From: Peptostreptococcaceae bacterium
Lineage (GTDB): Bacteria > Bacillota > Clostridia > Peptostreptococcales > Peptostreptococcaceae
Assembly (NCBI GenBank): GCA_902363255.1
Contig: CABIZO010000009.1
Coordinates: forward strand, 1-64,000
Direction of reading: 5' to 3'
DNA: 64,000 nt
Position numbers and translations under genes: made by a program. The notes below the pieces were generated by a model, which made no database searches, was not told the origin of the DNA, and saw only the letters and a list, made by a program, of their open reading frames with translations. This document shows positions 36,487 through 47,000 of this stretch, piece by piece. Position 1 is the first letter of the stretch; each line of letters opens with the position of its first letter.

Positions 36487-36730
36487 AAGCTTCTACATAA
36501 TTAAACTTATTTTTTTCTTATTTTTATAATTTTTCATTCGATTTTTTACGAATATTGAAAATAAAATAGTTTTTGTCATAAAATATCTAAATTTATGTTA
36601 TATTTATACATTTATTCAATATTATATATACGATTTATGTATATTATTTTTATTACATAATAAGTTAATTAAACAAAAATAAATAATATATATTATAATA
36701 TTTTAAAAATTATGATATATATTATTTTAA
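36487..36730. other. AT-rich gap without recognisable gene
   Basis: Lies between the regulator promoter and the terminator of the nucleoside kinase gene. Extremely AT-rich, with repeats of ATATATTAT; no ribosome site with open frame, RNA motif or promoter pair could be supported. Confidence 0.6.
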
Positions 36731-36759
36731 GTAAAAAAAAAACGAACTATAAAGTTCGT
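36731..36759 (-). terminator. Terminator after the nucleoside kinase gene
   Basis: Minus strand AAACGAAC, short loop, GTTCGTTT and a run of T; directly after the stop codon. Confidence 0.85.
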
Positions 36760-38424
36760 TTAGTCTACTATTTTGCTTCCACCTATAAACTCTCTAATTA
36801 TTGATGTAGGTGGTAAGTCTGATATATCTTTAAGTTCCACAAAATACTGTAAAAATTTTAATAATCTATTTGCTTCACTATAAGCTTCGCTAGTTGGTTC
36901 TATACTTTCTAATAAAGGCTTCACATAAGCTTTCAAGATAGCTAATTCATACACATAAGATGAGTTAAAAATCATATCAGCTTCCTCTTGATAAGGAAAT
37001 ATATTTTGCTTTTCTCCTCTTCTTACAGAATCCCAAGTTAGTATAGTTCTTGTAGCATCATGTCCTCTAAATTGATTATCTCTTACTATACGTCTTATTA
37101 ACCTTAAGTCTGTAGTTGGTATTCTATTATGCTCATCTAAATTCAATTGAGTTAAAACACTAAGGTAAATTTTAAACTTCTCCTTATCAGATATTGAAGA
37201 TGTTAAAAGTGGATTTAACCCATGAATACCTTCCAATATTATAGGTTGATTTTTTTCTATTTTAAGCTTTTTACCCTCTTCACTTTTTCCTGCTTTAAAA
37301 TTAAACTTTGGAATAGTTATCTCTTTTCCTTCTAACAAATCACTTAAATCTTTGTTGAATCTATCTAGATCTATTGCATATATAGATTCAAAATCATAAT
37401 TTCCAAACTCATCTAAAGGTGTTTTTTCTCTATCTACAAAATAGTCGTCTAATGAAATTGATACAGGTTGTAGATTATTTACTTTTAGATGTATGGATAG
37501 TCTATGGGCAAAGCTAGTTTTTCCAGAAGATGAAGGAGCTGCAATTAATATTATTCGTTTATTTTCTTGTTTAATTATGTCTGCTATTTCTCCTAACTTC
37601 TTTTCTTGTAATGCTTCTACTATTCGTATTAATTCTCCATATTCTCCATTTTCTATTACTTTATTTAAGGATAATACTGTATCTACACCCATTAATTTAG
37701 ACCACTTTTCCATTTCTAGATAAATATTAGACAACTTAGGCTGAGAAACAAATTCTCTAACTTTAGATTTATCTTCCTCTCTAGGTCCAAGTAATATAAA
37801 TCCACATTCATATTTTATAATATCAAATGTTTTTAAATATCCTGTAGATGGCAACATATGCCCATAAAAATGGTCCACATGATTATTACATTTATAAATC
37901 TTTATATCATCATGTTCCTTATATTTTAATAATTCAGCTTTATTTTTCATATTATGCTTATTGAAAAAATCGATAGCTTCATTTTTAGTTACAATTCTTT
38001 TTTCAATTTTATAGTCTGAATCAATAATTTCTTGCATTTTCGATTTAATAGCTTTTCTATCATTTTCATTCAGTATTCTATCTATATGAACTTCGCAATA
38101 TAAACCATTAGATAAAGAGTGTTCTATACTAACTTTACAATTTTTATAAAGTTCTTCACATGCCATTATAAAAACAAGTGTTAAAGATCTTGAATATACT
38201 CTATATCCATCGCTATTATTAGTATCTAAAAATTTAATAGTACAATCATCAGATATAAAAGTTGTTAATTCTTGTAATTTATTATTTATAGATGCTAAGG
38301 CAATATATCCGTCATAATTATCTTCAATTTCATAAGCAATCTCTTGCAATCTTATTCCTGGTGAATTATCTTCTATTAAAAATACTTTATTTTCATTTTC
38401 TATAGTTAAATTTAATCGCCTCAT
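36760..38424 (-). CDS. TGS/SAD-fused uridine kinase-like nucleoside kinase
   Basis: 554 residues. N-terminal 60 residues resemble a TGS domain, about 70-230 a tRNA-synthetase second additional domain (VDHFYGHMLPSTGYL retains the H-x3-H), and about 280-490 a uridine kinase domain with Walker A APSSSGKTSFAHRL, SLDDYF and ILEGIHGLNPLL. A C-terminal helix tail follows. This fusion is common in clostridia; the substrate is assumed to be uridine/cytidine, and the role of the SAD-like half is not known. It comes 29 bases after lepB. Confidence 0.87.
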   Translation of the reverse strand: MRRLNLTIENENKVFLIEDNSPGIRLQEIAYEIEDNYDGYIALASINNKLQELTTFISDDCTIKFLDTNNSDGYRVYSRSLTLVFIMACEELYKNCKVSIEHSLSNGLYCEVHIDRILNENDRKAIKSKMQEIIDSDYKIEKRIVTKNEAIDFFNKHNMKNKAELLKYKEHDDIKIYKCNNHVDHFYGHMLPSTGYLKTFDIIKYECGFILLGPREEDKSKVREFVSQPKLSNIYLEMEKWSKLMGVDTVLSLNKVIENGEYGELIRIVEALQEKKLGEIADIIKQENKRIILIAAPSSSGKTSFAHRLSIHLKVNNLQPVSISLDDYFVDREKTPLDEFGNYDFESIYAIDLDRFNKDLSDLLEGKEITIPKFNFKAGKSEEGKKLKIEKNQPIILEGIHGLNPLLTSSISDKEKFKIYLSVLTQLNLDEHNRIPTTDLRLIRRIVRDNQFRGHDATRTILTWDSVRRGEKQNIFPYQEEADMIFNSSYVYELAILKAYVKPLLESIEPTSEAYSEANRLLKFLQYFVELKDISDLPPTSIIREFIGGSKIVD

Positions 38425-38453
38425 TTTGAACTACCCCTTTATGATTATTATTA

Positions 38454-38987
38454 TTATCCTAATAGACCTATCTTATTAAAAGGATATAACCTAATAAAAA
38501 CCTTACCTAAAATATCTGAGTCATCAATAAATCCGACGCTATCATATCTACTATCTAAGCTTATCTCTCTATTATCCCCCAATACAAATACTGAATTCTC
38601 TGGAACAACAGTATCTATATCTCCCTCTGTAACTTCATCATTGATATAAGGCTCAACTAATTCTTCTCCATTAACATATACCTTTGAGTTTTCTATCTTA
38701 ACTGTATCTCCACTTACACCGATAACTCTTTTTACTAAATCTTTACTACTTCCATCATCTTGTTGTAAATCAGATTTAAATACTATAATATCACCACGTT
38801 CTGGCTCTTTAAATTTATAAGACATCCTATTTATAATTAAGTAATCCCCCTCTTCTAAGGTAGAATACATAGAATCTCCTCTTACTAGTGTTGGCTTTAT
38901 GAACTGTGTTATTATAAAAGCAAAAACTATTGCTAGTGCAAATACTTTAACCCATTCAAAAATCTCTTTTTTTACCTTTTCACTCAA
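38454..38987 (-). CDS. lepB: Signal peptidase I
   Basis: 177 residues. One N-terminal membrane segment (FALAIVFAFIITQFI), then catalytic Ser in RGDSMYSTLEEGDYLIINR, Lys in DLVKRVIGVSGDTV and box E GDNREISLDSRYDSVGFI. Cleaves signal peptides of secreted proteins on the outer membrane face. The start is TTG at 38987, 8 bases after AGGAG. Confidence 0.95.
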   Translation of the reverse strand: MSEKVKKEIFEWVKVFALAIVFAFIITQFIKPTLVRGDSMYSTLEEGDYLIINRMSYKFKEPERGDIIVFKSDLQQDDGSSKDLVKRVIGVSGDTVKIENSKVYVNGEELVEPYINDEVTEGDIDTVVPENSVFVLGDNREISLDSRYDSVGFIDDSDILGKVFIRLYPFNKIGLLG

Positions 38988-39043
38988 AATATCATCTCCT
39001 CAATAATATGTAATTATTTATAATATGTTACACTTACAATAAT

Positions 39044-40345
39044 TTAAGTATAATTAATTCTAAGACCTTTTGGGTAGTGATTTTTTAGAATCCCATTAGA
39101 TTCTTTTCCCCATCCCAAAGGTATACCTTCTATGGCTACTAAAACCCATCCTCTACTTTTATCTGTTTTAATTGTATTACCTCTTAAGTATTCCTTTGAT
39201 CTCTCATCATCTACACTTAAATTTTCAATATTTTTAACATCATCTATAGTAAGATAATGAGAAAAAGCATGAGATGGCTCAAATCTATTCTTCTTTAGTA
39301 AACCTAAATGTAAACCTGTTCTTAATACCTTAAGCTTTTTTGTATCTGGACAATTTTCAGGTAACAAGTATAAGTTTTCTCCCTTTATGTAAAAATCTCC
39401 TTTTAATTCTATATTTAAAAACTTTTTTTCAAATTCCTTATAGTCTCTTAGTTCTTTTCCCACCGGTTTCATTTTTAGTTTTTTAGTGACACATTCTTCA
39501 TCCTCTGTCTTCATTATTTTTGCTACAAAGTGTCCTTCTCCCTTTACCTTATGTGGCCATAATCTTTCCATAAGAACAAGGTGAGCATTATTATTTTCAT
39601 TTATAAATTCATTAATAACATCTTCATTTTCTTCTTTGGCAAAAGTACATGTTGAATAAACTAAAATACCATCTTTTTTTAGCATTTCAAACCCGTCTCT
39701 TATTATATCCCTTTGTATAGATTGACATTCCAGAACTTTAGCATAACTCCAATCATCTATTGCAACTTGGTCTTTTCTAAACATGCCTTGTCCAGAACAA
39801 GGTGCATCAATTACGATCTTATCAAAATATCCTGTGAATACTTTCTTTAAACTCGCAGAATCCGTATTTGTTATAATGCAGTTTTTTGCACCAAATCTTT
39901 CTAAATTTTCTCCTAAGGCTTTTATTCTTGTTGGATTAATTTCGTTTGAAACCAAAATCCCTGTATTATTTAATTTTGATAATATATATGTAGATTTACC
40001 TCCTGGAGCTGCACAAAGATCTAAAACTTTATCTCCTTCTTTAACATCTAGTTTCGGTACAACACTCATAGCAGAAGGTTCCTGTAAATAATAGGCTCCA
40101 CTTTCATGAAGAGGATTTTTACCAGGTCTGTTTATATTTTCATCATAATAAAATCCTTCCTCAGCCCAAGGAATACCTGTTAATTGAAACAAATCTAAAT
40201 CTAATAATTTATTCTTGTCCATTTTCATTGTATTCAATCTTAACCCTGTTGTTTTGGGTTCATCATAACTTTTTAGAAAATCATCGAACTCATTTCCTAA
40301 AATATCTTTCATTTCATCTAAAAATTGCTTTGGTAGATTAGTCAA
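39044..40345 (-). CDS. RsmF/YebU-like rRNA (cytosine-C5)-methyltransferase
   Basis: 433 residues. NOL1/NOP2/Sun core: SAM-binding LDLCAAPGGKSTYI (about residues 108-121), DAPCSGQGMFRKD (about 175-187) and VYSTCTFAKEENE with the catalytic Cys (about 229-241). C-terminal RNA-binding region with GWVLVAIEGIPLGWGK. Methylates cytosine of 16S rRNA; the exact base is uncertain. The start is TTG at 40345 after GGGAG at 6-base spacing, and it overlaps prsW by 8 bases, suggesting coupled translation. Confidence 0.9.
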   Translation of the reverse strand: MTNLPKQFLDEMKDILGNEFDDFLKSYDEPKTTGLRLNTMKMDKNKLLDLDLFQLTGIPWAEEGFYYDENINRPGKNPLHESGAYYLQEPSAMSVVPKLDVKEGDKVLDLCAAPGGKSTYILSKLNNTGILVSNEINPTRIKALGENLERFGAKNCIITNTDSASLKKVFTGYFDKIVIDAPCSGQGMFRKDQVAIDDWSYAKVLECQSIQRDIIRDGFEMLKKDGILVYSTCTFAKEENEDVINEFINENNNAHLVLMERLWPHKVKGEGHFVAKIMKTEDEECVTKKLKMKPVGKELRDYKEFEKKFLNIELKGDFYIKGENLYLLPENCPDTKKLKVLRTGLHLGLLKKNRFEPSHAFSHYLTIDDVKNIENLSVDDERSKEYLRGNTIKTDKSRGWVLVAIEGIPLGWGKESNGILKNHYPKGLRINYT

Positions 40346-41066
40346 TTTTATCTCCCTTTCTACTTTTATTTTTTCTCTTATAAAATCTAATTTTTGAATA
40401 TAGTGTATATTGATCTAACTTATCTAAATTAATTTTCCATAAGAATAGTATATATACTATAAAAACTATAATAGCCCATCTATATCCTATCATCAAGATA
40501 AAATCAAAAACTCCATGAAGTAATATTGGAACAATTATAGAATAAATTAAATATTTATTTTTTCCACTGTCTTCTTTTGCAAATTTATACTTGGATATAT
40601 AATATCCCATAGTAATGGCAAACATTATATGAGATGGTATAGAAATCAACCCTCTAGTTACTCCTAGTTCAAATGATAAATCTAATTTCTCTCTCATTAA
40701 GTATATAATATTTTCTATTGTAGCAAATCCTAAAGATAAAAAAATAGAGTAAATTATTCCATCTAATTTTTCATTATAATCTTTGTCTCTTAGCAAAATA
40801 GGTATTAGTATAATAGACTTTAGCCCTTCTTCTGTAAAAGCTGCCACAAAAAAAGCAGTATAAAGAGCACTTACTATTCCAGAAAATATATTTAGCTTAC
40901 TAAAGTATAGTTCTAAAAATATAGCTAATGCGCTTACTAAAATTCCTAATAAAAAATATTCTATTAATTTCAATGGAGGTTCTTTTTCATACCTATCTTT
41001 ATAATAAATCCATCCTACAAAAAAGCTTACTGGTAATATAGCTAAAACTAATATGTAAATTTTCAT
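40338..41066 (-). CDS. prsW: PrsW-family intramembrane protease
   Basis: 242 residues, about eight hydrophobic segments. The family motifs EExxK (AAFTEEGLKS), FxxxE (GFATIENIIYL) and the histidine motifs PSHIMFAITMG and LLHGVFDFIL are present in order. In Bacillus, PrsW cleaves the anti-sigma factor RsiW; no RsiW/SigW pair is visible here, so the target is unknown. The two RsiV-like DUF3298 modules at 42.6-43.9 kb are close by, but a link is speculative. Confidence 0.85.
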   Translation of the reverse strand: MKIYILVLAILPVSFFVGWIYYKDRYEKEPPLKLIEYFLLGILVSALAIFLELYFSKLNIFSGIVSALYTAFFVAAFTEEGLKSIILIPILLRDKDYNEKLDGIIYSIFLSLGFATIENIIYLMREKLDLSFELGVTRGLISIPSHIMFAITMGYYISKYKFAKEDSGKNKYLIYSIIVPILLHGVFDFILMIGYRWAIIVFIVYILFLWKINLDKLDQYTLYSKIRFYKRKNKSRKGDKID

Positions 41067-41181
41067 ATTTTAATATAACCTTTCTTTGCATATATATTAA
41101 TATTTAGATATTTAAATTTAATACTTATTATCTCCACTAATAAAATATTTTAATATTTACATTTTAATACTTTATTACTTA

Positions 41182-41208
41182 ACAAAATAAAATATATTTC
41201 ATAGAATA
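41182..41208 (+). promoter_or_regulatory. Sigma-K-like promoter for sleC
   Basis: AC (41182-41183), 16 bases, CATAGAATA (41200-41208), matching the mother-cell sigma-K form AC-N16/17-CATANNNTA. The predicted start is about 40 bases before the sleC ATG. Confidence 0.55.
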
Positions 41209-41253
41209 AATTAGAATATTTATAGCTAATCTATAAATAAAAGGGGTGATTAT

Positions 41254-42525
41254 ATGCAAGATGGTTTTTTAACGGTTAGTGTTATAGACGCTTCGACAAA
41301 TAGACCAATACAAAATGCCACTATAAATATATATGGCATGGATGATGAACAAAATAACACTGGTATAGTGTTTGAAAATTTAAGAACAGATGAATCTGGT
41401 CAAGTAAGAAATTTAACTTTAGCTGCACCTAATATTGAGTATTCCCTTCAACCATCAAACGTAAAACCGTATAGCGAATATATTGTTGAAGTTATAGCTG
41501 AAGGGTTTGAGACAGTAATAATAAATGGTACTCAAATCTTACCTGTTGTTGAAGCGTTACAAGATGTACCTGTAGGAACACTTAGAAAAAATAGAAACAA
41601 AATAAAGAGACAAACTGAGGTAATTTATGATATTGCTGCCCATACTCTATGGGGAAATTTCCCACCAAAAATACCTGAAAGTAGTTTAAAGCCATTACCT
41701 CCACCAACAGGTTTTGTTGTTTTAGATGAACCAGTTGTTCCAGAGTTTATCGTAGTTCATGATGGATTACCTGAAGATACAAATGCTCCAAATTATTGGG
41801 TTCCTTTTAGAGATTATATAAAAAATGTAGCGTCTTCTGAAATTTATTCAACATGGCCTGATCAAACAATATATGCAAATGTAATAGCAATAATTTCTTT
41901 CACACTAAATAGAGTTTTTACAGAATGGTATAGAAATAAAGGATATCAGTTTACAATAACGTCTTCTACTGCCTATGACCATAAATATATCCATAATAGA
42001 AATGTATTTGACAATATAAGCGTAATTGTGGATGAAATATTTAACACATTTATTAGAAGACCTCCTACAGCAAGACAGCCACTACTTGCACAATATTGTG
42101 ATGGACAAAAATCTCAATGTCCTGACCAAATGACTCAGTGGGGAAGCAAAGATTTAGGAGATCAAGGTATGAATTACGAACAGATTTTGAAATACTTCTA
42201 CGGTGATAATATTGTATTCTCACAAGCTAACGTAGTAAGTGGTGTCCCTGTATCTTTTCCGGGGTTCACACTACAATTAGGCTCTGACAATTCCTATGTT
42301 AGAACTATACAAAATCAGTTAAATGCTATCTCTAATTCTTATCCAGCTATTGAGAAAGTTCCTGAAGATGGTGTATTTGGAGAACAAACAGAAAATGCAG
42401 TAAAGAAATTCCAAGAAGTTTTTAACTTACCTCAAACAGGTGTAGTTGATTTTAAAACATGGTACGCGATTTCTAGAATATACGTTGCAACTACCAAAAT
42501 AGCATCATTAAATCCTGTAATTTAA
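41254..42525 (+). CDS. sleC: Spore cortex-lytic enzyme SleC
   Basis: 423 residues. N-terminal beta-rich pre-pro region (MQDGFLTVSVIDASTNRPIQ, 1-120), a SpoIID/LytB-like catalytic region (about 180-330, VPFRDYIKNVASSEIYSTWP with the likely catalytic Glu) and a C-terminal peptidoglycan-binding domain (about 335-410, FGEQTENAVKKFQEVFNLPQTGVVD). Family knowledge: SleC is made in the mother cell as a zymogen, activated by a Csp protease on germination and degrades the cortex. No classical signal peptide is seen, as in known SleC. No csp gene is in the window. GGGGTG precedes the ATG. Confidence 0.85.
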   Translation: MQDGFLTVSVIDASTNRPIQNATINIYGMDDEQNNTGIVFENLRTDESGQVRNLTLAAPNIEYSLQPSNVKPYSEYIVEVIAEGFETVIINGTQILPVVEALQDVPVGTLRKNRNKIKRQTEVIYDIAAHTLWGNFPPKIPESSLKPLPPPTGFVVLDEPVVPEFIVVHDGLPEDTNAPNYWVPFRDYIKNVASSEIYSTWPDQTIYANVIAIISFTLNRVFTEWYRNKGYQFTITSSTAYDHKYIHNRNVFDNISVIVDEIFNTFIRRPPTARQPLLAQYCDGQKSQCPDQMTQWGSKDLGDQGMNYEQILKYFYGDNIVFSQANVVSGVPVSFPGFTLQLGSDNSYVRTIQNQLNAISNSYPAIEKVPEDGVFGEQTENAVKKFQEVFNLPQTGVVDFKTWYAISRIYVATTKIASLNPVI

Positions 42526-42531
42526 TAAATT

Positions 42532-42566
42532 AAAAATACTATCAGAAAAATTCTGATAGTATTTTT
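42532..42566. terminator. Bidirectional terminator between sleC and the DUF3298 gene
   Basis: AAAAATACTATCAGAA and its exact complement with a 3-base loop; suits both converging transcripts and touches the stop codon of the minus-strand gene. Confidence 0.9.
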
Positions 42567-43101
42567 ATATAACCAAATCTAAATAATCTTGGGAAATGTG
42601 ATTTTTTATATTTTCTACTATTATCGGAAACTCTGGAATTCCCGCAGCATAAGGTGCTATATCATATAAGTCGAAATATATTACTATATTTCCATCCTCC
42701 AAATAGAATTTTTGATTTTCTTTTATTCCATAAAAATCATACACCTTATCTAGGTCCTTTTCTTTCTTACCTAATTCTTCAATTTGCTTTTCTATTTCAT
42801 TATTAATAATTATTTTATAATCTACTCCTTGCTTAAAAATTTCCTTAAGTGTTAAATTCTTTCCGCTCCTTAAATCAAAATTATATGGTATATATTCATA
42901 GTATCCATGAGCTCCACCACTGTATTTGTAATATTTAACAAGGATGCTTATTATATTAGAAGTATTTTTTTTCACTTCAAAAGATGCATCTGCAATAAAT
43001 CTACTTTCATCTAATTCAAAATCCTCTAAAAAACTTTGCGCTTCCTTTAAGGATTCTTCATAAAAATTTAAAATATCATCTTTTATTCTTTGGTTAATCA
43101 T
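42565..43101 (-). pseudogene. DUF4163/DUF3298 module 2, out of frame with module 1 (may be slippage product)
   Basis: From the first ATG 178 residues are read, but the same frame is open further upstream to about 43210 and encodes more of the domain (NKEVIKKQNKYLKSTLEIPV, then VNSGNPKIDDM). The ATG has no ribosome site. GGAHGYYEYIPYNFDLRSGKNLTLKEIF and the ending PYAAGIPEFPI are DUF3298 motifs, as in RsiV-like and PdaC-like proteins. No start in this frame looks usable, so it is either the second half of a gene broken at the T10 run, or is made by frameshifting from module 1. Confidence 0.6.
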
Positions 43102-43189
43102 GTCATCTATTTTAGGGTTCCCACTATTTACAACAGGTATTTCAAGTGTACTCTTTAAATACTTATTTTGCTTTTTTATTACTTCTTTA

Positions 43190-43930
43190 TTAACAGAAGT
43201 TAAAAAAAAAATTATTAAATGCCTCTATTTTGTTTTTAAATACATCATAAGGTATTTTAAACTCGTATTTAGTATCATCTTGACTTTGTTTATATGGATT
43301 AAAATAAATATTAATATATCTATCTTCTATATAATAATTTGTATTCTTATCAATATTTAAATTACTATATAGCGGATGTTTTTCTGTTATTCCCTTTTGA
43401 ATAGTTTCTGTTATAACCCTACTATAATCATCATTACCTTTTAAAAACTCATCTAAATAGATCCTATTACCACTCTTTAAGTTAAAAACATAACTATCTT
43501 TTTCTAGCTTATAGTCATTTTCTCCCCACGTTATATTTTTTTCTATAATTATATTAATCATATTTTCATCTTCAAATACAACATTATAATTAATACTTAT
43601 AGCTCTCTTTTCACTGTATGTATTCATTTTATTTATTTGTCTTTGAACATTAATATATTCTTTTATATTTTTTTTAATGTAAGAATTAATATTCTTTTCT
43701 ACATCTTTATTATCATAATGTATACTAGGCACTCTAAACTTAATAGTTAAGTTTTCATCATTAATTTGTGACTTTTCATCCGTTATCTTTACAACTTTTA
43801 ATCCTTCTTGGATATTATTTTGTATTTTTGCCATCATAGATGTAAAATCTATATTTTTTATCAATGACAATAACAGTAATCCTAATGTTAAGAATAAAAT
43901 TGGTTTTATAAAATTCTTTAAGTCCTTCAT
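43190..43930 (-). CDS. Membrane-anchored DUF4163/DUF3298 protein, module 1
   Basis: 246 residues from the ATG at 43930, which follows AGGAGG at 7-base spacing. One membrane segment (FIKPILFLTLGLLLLSLI), then an outside domain of the RsiV/PdaC type: RVPSIHYDNKDVEKNINSYI (DUF4163-like) and VFNLKSGNRIYLDEFLKGND to YEFKIPYDVF (DUF3298). The end runs through a T10 tract and stops after NFFFNFC. Function unknown; RsiV of Bacillus is an anti-sigma factor that senses lysozyme, but no sigma factor gene is adjacent. Confidence 0.75.
   Translation of the reverse strand: MKDLKNFIKPILFLTLGLLLLSLIKNIDFTSMMAKIQNNIQEGLKVVKITDEKSQINDENLTIKFRVPSIHYDNKDVEKNINSYIKKNIKEYINVQRQINKMNTYSEKRAISINYNVVFEDENMINIIIEKNITWGENDYKLEKDSYVFNLKSGNRIYLDEFLKGNDDYSRVITETIQKGITEKHPLYSNLNIDKNTNYYIEDRYINIYFNPYKQSQDDTKYEFKIPYDVFKNKIEAFNNFFFNFC
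43202..43211 (-). repeat. Homopolymer T10 (minus strand) at the frame break
   Basis: Ten T on the minus strand between DUF3298 modules 1 and 2. Removing one T joins both frames into a single reading of about 455 codons. A tract of this length is prone to replication, transcription or ribosomal slippage. Confidence 0.85.
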
Positions 43931-44000
43931 TAAATTTCCTCCTAAATATAATTCCTTATTAGGTTTAGGAGTTTTATAAATTTTATCCATTTATTTTATA

Positions 44001-44038
44001 AAAAAATACTTATAGGTTAATACCTATAAGTATTTTTT
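44001..44038 (-). terminator. Terminator after the DUF445 gene
   Basis: AAAAAATACTTATAGGT and its complement around a 4-base loop, with T run; immediately after the DUF445 stop. Confidence 0.88.
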
Positions 44039-47000
44039 CTAATCTTTAAATAATTTATATTGAGATTCTTTTACTCGAGAATCAATTTTTTTCGTGTATA
44101 TTAAATCTATTGCAAATAGTACTATTGATAAATATACATTTACTCCAAATATCAAACCAAATGCACCATAAATATAAAGTTTTATAAAGAAGTCTCCAGC
44201 AAATGATTTGAATAATTCATGAATCTCTTTCGGATGCATTTTATCTACTTCTTCCATAGTTATACTTTGAAGATCTAGACTTCTTAATATTGGTATTATA
44301 TTTTTTTCTAATGTATTAAATCCAGCATCTATAATATTATCTGTAATATAAAGCTTAAATTCTTTTGATATAAATATTAATTTATTGTCTAATAATTTAT
44401 CTATAATAGAATCTACAATAACTTTATTTTTATCATTAAAATCTTTATTTTCAAAAAGTAAATTTAAAGCATTGTACATATCTTTCTCAAGAGTATCCAT
44501 ATCTAATATATCGCTTAATTTACTATTTCTTATAGATGAAATATATATACTTCTACATATTTGTATTATATGATATTTTATAACTTCACTACTATTAACC
44601 CTTTCTAGTAAATTATCTACAATATATGTTAAATCATTATTGTTTAATTCCCATGATATTTCTACTAAACTAATCGAGTAAAAATGCTTCATTATTTTTT
44701 CTTCTATCAATCCACTTACAAATTCATTAACATCTTCCTTATTATTATTTAAATTATTAATAATATTGTTTGTTACCATATTAGCTATATATTTATATTT
44801 ATCATAAGCTTGTTGTATATTAGCTACTTCTACTACTTCACTTATGTTTTTAACTTTAATATCACATACATTGCTTATAATTAAATCTGAAACATTATGC
44901 ATATTTGTTTTAAAATCTTCATTTTGTTTCAATGCAAAAACTAGCCTATCTAATAATAAATTTGCATTGATTTCTGTAGATTTTATTCCTAAGTTTTTAA
45001 CTTTACTTGAGTAGATTTCCTTTTCAACATAGTTATATAAAATTACAGATAGCTTATCTTTGTCTTCCTCTATCAATGTTTCTACTTTATTATCAATTAC
45101 TATAGTAATTACATCTCTTACAAGACCATCTCCATCAGCAAAATCATAAGCCATTTTTACAAAGAAATTAAGGTTTTTCCTTACAATTTTTATTACCATA
45201 GAAGATACTAAATCCTTATTATCTTTTAAATATAAGATTAATTTTTTACTAGCTATATCAGTAATATTATATATATTACTATCTAATTTTTCTTTTATTT
45301 TTCCATCAAATACTTCATCAAATCTTTTTTCTTCTTGAAGCTCTGTTGATAAATAGTCTTGTAAATAATTATTTAATTGTTCTTTTAAACCTATTAAAAT
45401 AATATTCATAAATTTATCTGTTTTAATACTGTTTTGTATATTTAAAAGAGATTTTTCACTTATTATATCTTTTATAGGCTTGTCCATTATAATATTATAA
45501 GTTTTTTCATTTCTAAAGACTATATTTTTTATCATATCCTCTACAAATGAGTTTTCCATACTCTTATCTATATAATCTTTTATATCTTTATCTATCTTAT
45601 TATTAAGAATATCAATTAACTCTTCTGGCAATACTTCTCCCAAAGATTTATTTGTTTTTAATTTAGTCTCTAAGTATTCTATTATTTTATTTTCTTTATG
45701 ACTTATCTTACTTATTAATTCATCAGCTTTGCTATTAATAAAATCTATTGATACAAATTTTCCACCTTCTACTGGGGATAATTGATTCCCAATATTTTTA
45801 CATATTTTCTCATTATTTGTTTTAAGTAATTTTAATATAGTTTCATATGTTTTCTTAACTAAGCTGTGCTTTTTATTTCTAATATAGTTTAGCATCACCA
45901 TATAATTACTATCTTTTATAGTAGATATAATATTATTCTTAAAATTATCTCTTTGTAAATTAAAAGAGCTTATAATTCTATCTCCACTTAGCAATTCATC
46001 ATCAATAAAATATGCCATACCTGATGCAAAACTATCTTTGTGAGAAGGTATATACCCTATAGAAAATACTTTAAATAAAGGTATTTTCGAAATAAACTTA
46101 TTTTTTTCATATGGACAGAATATCATCCAAAGAGCAATAACATTAGTCATAACCCCTACCACACCCATAAGAATGCATGCAATTAAAGTATTTGGAATAT
46201 TATTATAAAATCCATAATTTCCGTTAATGTTATTTATAGTTATACCAAATATAAGACCCACAATAGTTCCTAAAAAGGCTCCAAAGATTGATAATGGTTT
46301 CAATTGTTTTCCCATAAAACTTTGAGCAATATTACAAATTTCATCTTCATCTAATTTAATAAGATTATCATAAATTAACTTTTTAACTCTTCCATCTACT
46401 ATAATCGGTAAATTATCTTTTATATTATCATATAATTTATTACTAATTTCTTTAGGTAAATCTTCCTTACTATTTATTTTATTAATTATATCTTTTACCT
46501 CATAAGTTTTATATTTATCAATTTTATTTTTAGCAAAATCTGCAGTTTTTTCAGATATTGAATTTATTATTTTTTCTTCATTATCATTTAATATATCTTG
46601 TATTTTTATATTTTTAATATAATTACTTATTTGTTTATTAATATTTTTCTTATAACTAGAATCATTATTATTTAAAATATTAACTATTTTATTAGGTAAT
46701 ATAGATGAATAATTATCAACTTTATTCTTACTAAATACATCTTTTATCTTACTATCTAGCAATGAATCTATTTTATTATGAACTAAATTAAATATAGATT
46801 TATCTAAGTATGACAAAATTTTAGACTTGTTATTAATTATTAAATCATAAAGTTTTGGTTTAATAAATTTATTAAACAATTTGTTTAAATCTTGATCTAC
46901 TAACTTATTTAAAGTCTTTGAAGTTTCTCTTTTTAAGAAAAGTTTAGATAATTCTTTTCCTTCCGTATTCCACTTATCTTGTATTAGATTTACTACCTTT

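Noticed and set aside
36487..36730. Short repeated ATATATTAT tracts as an origin or repeat array
   Set aside because: Irregular and explained by extreme AT content; no regular unit or DnaA boxes seen.
40338..43930. PrsW with RsiV-like modules as a complete sigma-factor signalling system
   Set aside because: No sigma factor gene is in the region and sleC lies between; the link is only proximity.
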